In this document: piece by piece, positions 11,059-18,308 of the stretch
How positions within the stretch are numbered: position 1 is the stretch's first letter
Layout: each line of letters begins with the position of its first letter
Source: Pseudoalteromonas sp. SMS1
Lineage (GTDB): Bacteria; Pseudomonadota; Gammaproteobacteria; Enterobacterales; Alteromonadaceae
Direction: 5' to 3'
Assembly: GCF_021530565.1 (NCBI RefSeq)
Contig: NZ_JAKGBI010000001.1
Location: 310,001 to 374,000, forward strand
DNA length: 64,000 bases
Notes under the pieces: model-generated
Told to the model about the DNA's origin: nothing
Databases searched by the model: none
What the model saw: the letters and a program-made list of their open reading frames with translations, nothing else
Made by a program: the position numbers and the translations under genes

Positions 11059-12290
11059 CGAGCACCTACTATTGGTAATTTTACCGTGGATAATACACCA
11101 CCTTGCGGCAGATTCTCTAGCTTTAGCTCTCCTTCGATACGCTCTAATGTGGCATGCGTAAGCAATAAAGCCATACCAAAGCCACTGTCACTTTCCACGA
11201 TAGACTTTCCAATCTCGTCTAACTTGTGCTCAGCGATTCCTCGCCCTTGGTCTTGTATGGTCAAAAACCAATAGTCATTTTTAACGAAAGTATTTAATTC
11301 GATTTTAGTCATGCCTGAACGCTCGTTGGCTTTTGCGGCATTCACGACTAAATTTAGCAGCGAAGGGATCAGCATGGGATCTCCCTGTATGGTGGAAGGC
11401 TCTGACTTTTCTTCAATTTGAATTGCTTGATTAGGATATTGGAGCGCCATCAACTCTTCTAATTGTGCAAGTACATAATTCGTAGACTGCAACTTTGTCT
11501 GTCCTTTGAGCTTCAATAGCTCGGTTTGATCTCTAAAGCCGTCCAGCTGTGTGCGGCATTGGGATATGGGGTCAACCATTTCTTGCACTGCTGGGTGGGT
11601 TGGGTAATCTTCTTGAAGCTCCTCTAAAAGTAAGCTTAGGTGCGCAATTGGAGTCGCTAGTTGATGCGTAACTTGAGCGGCTGCACTGCCCAATGCTAAC
11701 AATTGCTCTTGTTGAAGTTGTTTCTCTCTCGTTTTTGCAAGTAATGCTTCTCTCTCTCTTATACGTTTCACCAACAGCGCAACAACCCCAACGGTCACCA
11801 CAACCATAAAAACGAAATTGACGAACATACCTAGGAGATGCTCACCCATATGCATACCATGATGATGCATCGGCATCGTGACAGCGATATAAAGATAACC
11901 ATATGCACTTAATGCACAGGCAGACACAAATAACACATAGCCTATGGATACCGTGACTGCAGCAATAATACACGGGAGTAGTAGTAAAGAAACAAAGGCA
12001 TTACTCGCCCCGCCCAAAAACGAAAGAAGAATAGATAAGAACAAAACATCCGCAACAAGCTGCAATGTCATTGCACGTTCAGAAATTTCCCTAGAGCGTC
12101 GATAGACAAAAATGCTGAGTAATTGAAACACAGATTCCAAAGCAATAATGGTAAAAACGGGCTTATGTGGCAAGTGCTTATCGAGTAATAAAATAGAGAT
12201 AATTACGAGTACGAGCTGAAGCACAATGGCAATAGAGCGCAGTAATAACAGCTGACCCAGCGCAGATTGAGGGGAAAAAGCGATAACCAT
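11055..12290 (-). CDS. RegB/PrrB-type redox sensor histidine kinase
   Basis: A 411-residue inner-membrane kinase. Six hydrophobic segments fill residues 10-175. Between them is GGASNAF (93-99), corresponding to the GGxxNPF quinone-site motif of RegB with Pro changed to Ala, then a Met/His-rich MHHHGMHMGEH ahead of the sixth helix. The H-box AAQVTHQLATPIAHL gives phospho-His209, and Cys245 in SQCRTQLDGF aligns with the redox-active cysteine of RegB. A HATPase_c domain ends the protein (DQGRGI, SGFGMALLL). It is the upstream gene of the kinase-regulator pair. Expected role: sensing the quinone pool or oxygen and controlling energy metabolism. Confidence 0.88.
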   Translation of the reverse strand: MVIAFSPQSALGQLLLLRSIAIVLQLVLVIISILLLDKHLPHKPVFTIIALESVFQLLSIFVYRRSREISERAMTLQLVADVLFLSILLSFLGGASNAFVSLLLLPCIIAAVTVSIGYVLFVSACALSAYGYLYIAVTMPMHHHGMHMGEHLLGMFVNFVFMVVVTVGVVALLVKRIREREALLAKTREKQLQQEQLLALGSAAAQVTHQLATPIAHLSLLLEELQEDYPTHPAVQEMVDPISQCRTQLDGFRDQTELLKLKGQTKLQSTNYVLAQLEELMALQYPNQAIQIEEKSEPSTIQGDPMLIPSLLNLVVNAAKANERSGMTKIELNTFVKNDYWFLTIQDQGRGIAEHKLDEIGKSIVESDSGFGMALLLTHATLERIEGELKLENLPQGGVLSTVKLPIVGAR

Positions 12291-12365
12291 TTAAAAGGTC
12301 CAAATCAAAATGATAGCGTACTTTACCGCACCCAAGTCGTAACTCAAAACATAGCGAAACGTGTA

Positions 12366-12764
12366 CTAGTCATAATTCAAAATAAATTCAGGACTCGGTG
12401 TGCCCTGATGAAAAAGCAACTGCCATCCGACTGTATTTTTACGCCAAATTGACATCCTTAAAGAATATTGCAAGTTGCTGTAGGCATTGCGCCGATAGGC
12501 AGCCTGATAGGTTAACTGAGCAATGTTCTCAGCCAACATTTGTCCCCTAAAATCTTGATTGTAAAACTGGGGCACTTTCTCGCTGGGTAATCGAGACAAA
12601 ACATGACGCTTGTTGAACAGCAAACCATTGGCAGATATTTCATAAAAATCATCGTCCAACATAACAGACAAACGCTCCTTTGATTCTCTTACGTTAGGCT
12701 CAAGTAATTGACGCTCTAAAGAAATAAGTTCGTCCAGTAATTCCTGAGTGATTTTTTGAGTCAT
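12366..12764 (-). CDS. NTF2-like / DUF4440 family protein
   Basis: Starting at the ATG at 12764 (MTQKITQEL) this is a 132-residue single-domain protein. An N-terminal helix (LISLERQLLEPNVR) and the segments FYEISANGLLFNKRHV and SLRMSIWRKNTVGWQLLFHQGTP match the DUF4440/SnoaL-like cone fold. The open frame continues upstream to 12824, but those residues look unlike the family. There is no strong ribosome-binding site. Its biochemical role is unknown. Confidence 0.7.
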   Translation of the reverse strand: MTQKITQELLDELISLERQLLEPNVRESKERLSVMLDDDFYEISANGLLFNKRHVLSRLPSEKVPQFYNQDFRGQMLAENIAQLTYQAAYRRNAYSNLQYSLRMSIWRKNTVGWQLLFHQGTPSPEFILNYD

Positions 12765-12902
12765 AAAGTGCTGATATTTAGCCTGTTTCAAACCTAATTT
12801 TAGACAAATGTAGCAAATCAACAAGGTTATCTTTGTGTACGAAACAATAGTTTGTTATAAATGTGCGATTACCCAAGTGGTCGGATTTGATAAAGAGACA
12901 CT

Positions 12903-13976
12903 ATGATTTACGCAAAAATAACAGGCTGGGGCAAAGCAGTGCCACCGGCCGCCATCAGTAATGATGAAATCAGCTCTATTGTTGACACAAACGATGAATG
13001 GATTGCAACCCGAACGGGAATACGATCAAGAAGGGTTAGCCATGTTAGTACAGCAGAACTAGCCACGATTGCCAGCAAACATGCTTTAGCGTGTGCAGGG
13101 TTGGACGGCAAAGATATTGACTTGGTACTGTTGGCCACGTGCACCCCCTCAACCATGGTTGCGAACACCGCTTCTTTGGTGCAAAAGAATATTGGTGCCA
13201 CTGGGGCGGCTGCATGTGACACCAATGCCGCTTGTTCAGGCTTTTTATATGCGCTACAAAACGCCACCGCTCAAATCCAAGCAGGCATGATTAAACGCGC
13301 GGTTGTAGTTGCAGCAGAGCGGATGACTTGGTATGTAAACTGGGCGAAGCGCGACAGTGCCGTTTTGTTTGGAGACGGTGCGGGTGCTGTGATATTGGAA
13401 GCTAGCACAGAGCCAAGTGGCCTGATGGGCACAAAAACAGGGTGTGATACAGAAGACAGAGATATTCTTCATATCACTAACTATGGTTCTGACATCGACA
13501 AATACAAGCCTGTTGGCCCTTCTGACTTGCTATTTGAGGGCCGTGAAATTTTCAAACGAGCGGTTACAGGTATGAGCATAGCGTGTGATGATGTGATGCA
13601 AAAGGCCCAGTTAAACTTGGACGATATCGATGTGCTGATACCGCATCAAGCGAATTTGAGGATCATTCAAGCTATCCAGAAAAAGTTGAATATCAACGAC
13701 GAGAAAGTCATGGTCAATATTGACCAGTATGGTAACACCTCAGCTGCTACTATCGCCATTGCGTTATGTGAAGCTGTAGAAAAAGGCTTAATCACCCCTC
13801 ACGCTAATATCATGTCTGCAGCGTTCGGCGCTGGATTAACTTGGGCTGCGAGTTACATTCGTTGGGGTGAACGTACAACGCCAATCAATACTTGTGACTA
13901 CACGTTCCCGGTATGCGAAAAATCGGGGCTAGAGCTGGTCCATGAGGCCGTCTTGGCATGTAAAGCCAAAGACTAA
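12903..13976 (+). CDS. 3-oxoacyl-ACP synthase III (KAS III, FabH-like), orphan
   Basis: Condensing enzyme of the thiolase fold that joins an acyl-CoA to malonyl-ACP. The KAS III triad is complete: Cys111 ([11 protein letters not shown]), His248 (LIPHQANLR) and Asn278 (QYGNTSAAT). The N-terminal [15 protein letters not shown] and the [10 protein letters not shown] loop are classic. At 357 residues it is about 35-40 longer than FabH, the excess being a C-terminal tail after RWGERT that ends [20 protein letters not shown]. It is not next to other fab genes, so it may be a second, specialised KAS III rather than the housekeeping enzyme. The GAGA before the ATG is a modest ribosome-binding site. 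Confidence 0.9.
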   Translation: MIYAKITGWGKAVPPAAISNDEISSIVDTNDEWIATRTGIRSRRVSHVSTAELATIASKHALACAGLDGKDIDLVLLATCTPSTMVANTASLVQKNIGATGAAACDTNAACSGFLYALQNATAQIQAGMIKRAVVVAAERMTWYVNWAKRDSAVLFGDGAGAVILEASTEPSGLMGTKTGCDTEDRDILHITNYGSDIDKYKPVGPSDLLFEGREIFKRAVTGMSIACDDVMQKAQLNLDDIDVLIPHQANLRIIQAIQKKLNINDEKVMVNIDQYGNTSAATIAIALCEAVEKGLITPHANIMSAAFGAGLTWAASYIRWGERTTPINTCDYTFPVCEKSGLELVHEAVLACKAKD

Positions 13977-14305
13977 TCCCCCTTATTTTTGGGCAGCTAT
14001 TATCTACATAGCTGCTCGCTATCCCCCAACAGACCTGCTAAAATTTCTCGACGTTTTAGATTAAAAATGCCTGCTCGGCGATTAATAACAAGCATGCCAG
14101 TAACTTGCTCGTCCATTGTATTTTACTAAAACAAATTCGTCTTACTGCATGGAACGGTCATTATAAAGGCCTAGGTTCATTGATATTGAGCCTAATCAAT
14201 AACGACGACTGGCAGATAAAAGTAAACAGCACATCACCTACACTTTTGAATAGGTGATCACGCAAATTAATGACAACAAATTTAGACTCACATTAGGGGA
14301 ATAAG
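13977..14305. other. 329-base intergenic region before pepD
   Basis: Apart from the hairpin at 13993-14015 I see no gene. The 100 bases before the pepD GTG are AT-rich and probably hold its promoter; I could not settle on -35 and -10 boxes. Confidence 0.5.
13993..14015 (+). terminator. Hairpin after the KAS III gene
   Basis: A perfect 8-bp inverted repeat (GCAGCTAT / ATAGCTGC) with a 7-base loop, 17 bases past the stop. It has no T-run, so it is a weak or Rho-assisted terminator. Confidence 0.5.
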
Positions 14306-15778
14306 GTGTTTAAACCTCACTCAGAGATAAGCAATTTAGAGCCAAAAATTGTTTGGCAGTTTTTCGATCAAATATGTTCAATCCCTCACCCTTCAAAACA
14401 TGAAGAGGCACTTGCCCAATTTATCGTTGAATGGGCAAACGCTCAAAACCTTGCGGTCCGCAGAGACAAAACTGGAAACGTGTTTATCAAAAAGCCCGCC
14501 ACATTGGGTATGGAAAATAGAAAGCCGGTCGTGCTGCAAGCACATATCGATATGGTACCGCAAAAGAACGATGACACAGATCACAACTTTGTAACTGATC
14601 CAATCAAACCATTTATTGATGGAGAGTGGGTGACAGCAGACGGCACAACTCTAGGTGCTGACAACGGCATTGGTATGGCGTCTTGCTTAGCTGTACTGGC
14701 TGCGGATGATGTTGCGCACGGCCCACTAGAAGTCATATTAACTGTTGATGAAGAAGCGGGTATGACTGGCGCGTTCGGATTGGAAGCGGGTTGGCTGGAA
14801 GGCGAAATCTTACTCAATACGGATTCTGAGCAAGAAGGTGAAATTTATATGGGCTGTGCTGGTGGTATTGACGCCAGTATGAACCTTAATATCGAGCGAC
14901 AAGCCAAACATGATAACCAAGTTTATCTTGAAATATCTCTCAAAGGATTGAAAGGTGGTCACTCAGGTGTAGATATACACACAGGCAGAGCGAACGCCAA
15001 TAAACTACTGGCTCGCGCCCTAAAACATCATCTTACAGACATTGAATTTCAGGTGGTCGAATTCAAAGGCGGGTCACTAAGAAATGCGATCCCTCGTGAA
15101 GCTTATGTCACACTCGCACTCAAAGACGAAGACGTAAACAAGGTAGTCACGGCGATTCAGGATGTTGAAACATTGATGCAACAAGAACTCGCAGCAATAG
15201 AAACCGGTTTGAGTTTTTTGACAAAGCAAGTAGAAAGCTCGCTTTCACCGTTGACGACGCAAAGTACTGCTAAGTTATTATCTATTCTCAATGCATGCCC
15301 GAACGGCGTGGTTAGAATGAGTGATGATATTAAAGGTGTTGTAGAAACTTCTTTAAATTTGGGTGTTATTTCAACGTCGCAAGACACCATTGAAATATTG
15401 TGTCTTATTCGCTCATTGATAGATTCTGGCAGAAAAGATGTCGAAGGGACGCTAACATCACTGGCTGAATTAGCAGGCGCACAAATCGAATTTTCGGGAG
15501 CTTACCCAGGCTGGAAACCAGAACCAGACTCTGAACTTATACACATTTTCCGTGACATGTATGAGGGAATTTATGGTAATAAGCCTGACATAATGGTCAT
15601 TCATGCCGGTTTAGAGTGCGGATTATTCAAAGAACCTTACCCTGACATGGACATGATTTCATTTGGCCCGACCATTAAATTCCCGCACTCACCAGATGAA
15701 AAAGTTAACATTGAATCTGTTGGACTATATTGGCAACAAATGAAAGCGCTATTGACAAATATCCCAGTCAAAAGCTAA
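14306..15778 (+). CDS. pepD: Aminoacyl-histidine dipeptidase (PepD, M20 family)
   Basis: Cytoplasmic di-zinc peptidase that hydrolyses Xaa-His dipeptides such as carnosine. Conserved pieces of the M20C family: ICSIPHPSKHEE at the start, LQAHIDMVPQ (His80, Asp82), GADNGIGMA (Asp119), VDEEAGMTGAFGL (Glu149/150), the lid-domain motif GGHSGVDIHTGRAN, and near the end HAGLECG and KFPHSPDEKVNIESV, which supplies the last metal-binding histidine. Length 490 is normal. The start is GTG, with AGGGGAATAAG directly upstream. Confidence 0.95.
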   Translation: MFKPHSEISNLEPKIVWQFFDQICSIPHPSKHEEALAQFIVEWANAQNLAVRRDKTGNVFIKKPATLGMENRKPVVLQAHIDMVPQKNDDTDHNFVTDPIKPFIDGEWVTADGTTLGADNGIGMASCLAVLAADDVAHGPLEVILTVDEEAGMTGAFGLEAGWLEGEILLNTDSEQEGEIYMGCAGGIDASMNLNIERQAKHDNQVYLEISLKGLKGGHSGVDIHTGRANANKLLARALKHHLTDIEFQVVEFKGGSLRNAIPREAYVTLALKDEDVNKVVTAIQDVETLMQQELAAIETGLSFLTKQVESSLSPLTTQSTAKLLSILNACPNGVVRMSDDIKGVVETSLNLGVISTSQDTIEILCLIRSLIDSGRKDVEGTLTSLAELAGAQIEFSGAYPGWKPEPDSELIHIFRDMYEGIYGNKPDIMVIHAGLECGLFKEPYPDMDMISFGPTIKFPHSPDEKVNIESVGLYWQQMKALLTNIPVKS

Positions 15779-15793
15779 GTCAATCGAATCGCT

Positions 15794-15820
15794 AAAAACG
15801 GCTCCAAATGAGCCGTTTTT
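15794..15820. terminator. Bidirectional terminator between pepD and the M17 aminopeptidase
   Basis: AAAAACGGCT and AGCCGTTTTT form a perfect 10-bp stem with a 7-base loop, giving A-tract and T-tract on either side. It lies between the converging stops at 15778 and 15832 and serves both genes. Confidence 0.92.
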
Positions 15821-15831
15821 TATTGAATAAA

Positions 15832-17199
15832 TTACTTAGCAAACCGTTTTTGCAAGTAGGCAAAGGTCGCTCTCAAGCCTAACCCTTCCCCACCGACAGG
15901 CCTTCCTGGTAAGTGACGAACATTCCACGCCATCACATCAAAGTGCAACCAAGGTGTCGTTTGTGGCTCTACAAACTCCTTCAAGTACAGTGCAGCCGTA
16001 ATTGAACCGCCAAAAGGGGTTGAACCACAGTTAGCGATGTCTGCGATATCACTTTTGAATAATCCTTTATATTGATCAAATAGTGGTAACTGCCAGACAG
16101 GATCTTGATGCGCTAGGCCCTCTGCAATAATGTCATTTGCAATGCCTTGATCCGTACTATAAAACCCGGGTAACTCAGTGCCCAAAGCAATACGACATGC
16201 GCCAGTTAATGTTGCGAAGTCGATCAATAGCGCTGGCGCTTCGTTTTGCGCTTCAGCAAGTGCGTCACATAACACAAGGCGCCCTTCAGCATCTGTATTG
16301 TCGATTTCTACCGTGATGCCTTTACGTGTCTTAATGACATCACCCGGGCGGAATGCATTTTTAGACACCGCATTTTCAACAGCGGGCACAAGTACACGCA
16401 GTCGAACTGGTAGATTAGCAGCCATAATCATATGTGCTAGACCAAGCACATGCGCCGCGCCACCCATGTCTTTTTTCATGTTACGCATGCCAGACGCAGG
16501 CTTCAAATCCAAGCCACCTGAATCAAAGCAAACCCCTTTACCTACTAGGGTAAGCTTTGGTGCACTTTCGTCACCCCATGTAAGGTCTAAAAGTCTTGGT
16601 TTATTATCACTGGCTCTACCCACCATATGAATGGTTGGGTAATTATGTTCAAGTAACTCATCCCCTATCAATTGCTTGAACTCACCACCAAACTGTTCTG
16701 TTAGCTCAATAAATGTTTCTGCAAGGTGTTGAGGCATCATGTCTGCCGCTGGCGTATTTACCAAATCTCTGACGAGATAGATCCCCGAAACCATGTCTTT
16801 TATACGTTTGAATTGCGCTTCGTCAGATACCGCTAACTTGGCTTGAATTGGTGCTGACTTTTTGTAGGCACTGTATTTATATGCGCCCAGCGCATAGCTT
16901 GCGGCAGCGCTTTCGATCAAGTCACTGCCACCCATGATCTGGTACGTGCCTTTGGGTAACTGCTTAGCTAGGTCTCCCGCAATCCATTGATCTTCTAATG
17001 AATCTACAATGCACACTACACTTTCAAGCTCTCCACTATTCAAATCAGGGACCAGTAAAACATTTTGCCCTTCTTGTCGAGATGCCAGCACGAAGTTTTG
17101 CGCAGCACTTGCATGCTCTGACAGCCAGCCAGTAAGTTGAGACTCTGTGGTGAAATGAATCGGAGTACCTTTATTTGAGTGAATGAGTAAAGTGCTCAT
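15832..17199 (-). CDS. M17 leucyl aminopeptidase family protein
   Basis: Cytoplasmic di-metal aminopeptidase. The catalytic domain shows GKGVCFDSGGLDLKPASGM (metal-binding Lys and Asp), KKDMGGAA, and the family signature NTDAEGRLVL near residue 298-307. At 455 residues it is shorter than PepA (about 500) and nearer the PepB-like group, with a divergent N-terminal domain. The ATG at 17199 has AGAGG 7 bases upstream. It faces pepD across a shared terminator; both enzymes finish peptide breakdown inside the cell. Confidence 0.92.
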   Translation of the reverse strand: MSTLLIHSNKGTPIHFTTESQLTGWLSEHASAAQNFVLASRQEGQNVLLVPDLNSGELESVVCIVDSLEDQWIAGDLAKQLPKGTYQIMGGSDLIESAAASYALGAYKYSAYKKSAPIQAKLAVSDEAQFKRIKDMVSGIYLVRDLVNTPAADMMPQHLAETFIELTEQFGGEFKQLIGDELLEHNYPTIHMVGRASDNKPRLLDLTWGDESAPKLTLVGKGVCFDSGGLDLKPASGMRNMKKDMGGAAHVLGLAHMIMAANLPVRLRVLVPAVENAVSKNAFRPGDVIKTRKGITVEIDNTDAEGRLVLCDALAEAQNEAPALLIDFATLTGACRIALGTELPGFYSTDQGIANDIIAEGLAHQDPVWQLPLFDQYKGLFKSDIADIANCGSTPFGGSITAALYLKEFVEPQTTPWLHFDVMAWNVRHLPGRPVGGEGLGLRATFAYLQKRFAK

Positions 17200-17389
17200 A
17201 CGTGCCTCTTATTGTAAGTTGTATTAAAACAAGGATACCAATTCACGACAGACAATTCACCGTTATAAGGGTAAGTTTTTACTATATTTTCAGAAATCTG
17301 TTGAGTATGTGAATCACCGACATATGTCGATATACCTTTTGAAGGCCATTGCTCGCTTGACGTTATTAAGTGCACATTCCTTGCCAAGC

Positions 17390-17761
17390 TTATTTGGTTT
17401 TAGAATCTCTTTGAGTTGAAAATGAACTAGGCAGTACATCAACACCGAGTTTATTTCCCAATGCGATGATGATTGGAATGGTAATTGGTGCAAACGGTAA
17501 TATGGCAAACACGCCTAAACCAAGCCCTTTTAAAATATCTACAAATTGCTTATTGGCGGTTCTTAACTCAGCTTTGGATGCATCCCCTTGGGTGTAACGT
17601 TTGTAAATATCTAGCATTTCTTCGGTCTCTTGCTTTTCTTGAGCAAGCGCACCTTTTAACGAAATTAACGCGCGTTTTAATCGCAGCTTTTGCCGCTTGC
17701 GACTAATTCGAACAACTCTTATCGGCGCTTTATGCGCCACTTTTATCAACTTCATCTGCAC
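17390..17761 (-). CDS. Small LETM1-like membrane protein
   Basis: A 123-residue protein: a very basic N-terminus (VRISRKRQKLRLKR), an acidic coiled-coil-like middle (QEKQETEEMLDIYKRY), then a hydrophobic segment, LGVFAILPFAPITIPIIIAL, and a tail with VDVLPSSF. The order Leu-rich helix, PF-P within the membrane segment, and LPS-F afterwards resembles the start of the LETM1 domain of mitochondrial ion-exchange proteins (pattern PFxExxLPxxxKxFPxxLPSxF). This is recognition by eye; the protein lacks the long soluble C-terminal domain of LETM1. The third codon is also ATG (MKLIKV). It stands alone, 190 bases upstream of the M17 gene. Confidence 0.6.
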   Translation of the reverse strand: MQMKLIKVAHKAPIRVVRISRKRQKLRLKRALISLKGALAQEKQETEEMLDIYKRYTQGDASKAELRTANKQFVDILKGLGLGVFAILPFAPITIPIIIALGNKLGVDVLPSSFSTQRDSKTK

Positions 17762-17823
17762 CCAACATCAGGTCCTTTTATCTGATTTTAGCAAATTTTG
17801 TGACAAAAATCGTGAGGATATTC

Positions 17824-17898
17824 ATGCTAAATCAACTGTCAGTCTCTACAACTGTGTACAGACTAATTTTTTGCATTGCAAAGAAAAACATTAAATAA
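17824..17898 (+). CDS. Possible 24-residue small protein
   Basis: ATG at 17824 has GAGG 8 bases upstream (GTGAGGATATTCATG) and opens a 24-codon frame. The predicted peptide is amphipathic, with a hydrophobic centre and Lys-rich end (IAKKNIK). The stop lies inside the left arm of the 17-bp inverted repeat at 17884-17922, as expected for a short transcript with its own terminator. No homologue is recognised and no clear promoter was found, so this is a candidate only. Confidence 0.28.
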   Translation: MLNQLSVSTTVYRLIFCIAKKNIK

Positions 17899-17922
17899 AC
17901 TTTACGTTTATTTAATGTTTTT
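17884..17922 (+). terminator. Perfect 17-bp inverted repeat with 5-base loop
   Basis: Arms 17884-17900 (AAAAACATTAAATAAAC) and 17906-17922 (GTTTATTTAATGTTTTT) match perfectly around TTTAC. The stem is A/T-rich with a T5 end, a possible bidirectional terminator. It lies between two divergently transcribed genes, where no known transcript ends, which suggests it ends a short transcript such as the 17824-17898 ORF or a small RNA. Confidence 0.55.
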
Positions 17923-18308
17923 GGTAAAAATTAAAAGAACCCTTTTTGCTTTGTAAACATATAAAAATAAAAGAATACCTTGCTAAAATAAGTAAACAAA
18001 CGTCCAACTCTCGACTTAAAATCGTAAAAAAATAAAAATTAAACACGTTATTGCAACATAGTAAGTACCTGTTATAAAAACATAAAAATATCAAAAAATC
18101 ACACCCAGAGCATAAAAAATTCACACAGAAAGATAAAAAGCAATTAAATCAATCAAAAAGTTGAACTTGAAAAATTCACTGCTACTTTTATAAATGTGTT
18201 AACTATTTGATTGATAGTATAGGCAAAATCCTTTTGCAATGTTATCTTAATGTTAACAATGTTAAGCTGTTAATCAGCAAATAAAAAAGTTAAAACTGGG
18301 GAAACAGG
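17923..18308 (+). other. A-rich leader/promoter region of the TonB receptor
   Basis: About 385 bases, very rich in A-tracts (repeated AAAAAT/AAAAAC), which suggests curved DNA. Near the 3' end TTAATGTTAACAATGTTAAGCTGTTAA repeats the unit TGTTAA, and the start codon follows CTGGGGAAACAGG, a leader often seen before Alteromonadales TonB receptors. No ORF found. Confidence 0.45.

Noticed and set aside
12908-13267. 119-codon minus-strand frame inside the KAS III gene
   Set aside because: Antisense to the catalytic region of a clear gene.
16178-16630. 150-codon plus-strand frame inside the M17 aminopeptidase
   Set aside because: Antisense shadow of the conserved catalytic domain; low-complexity Ala/Ser-rich product.
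17196-17387. 63-codon frame overlapping the start of the M17 aminopeptidase gene by 4 bases
   Set aside because: The overlap looks like translational coupling, but the frame opens with TTG, has no ribosome-binding site and no recognisable features.
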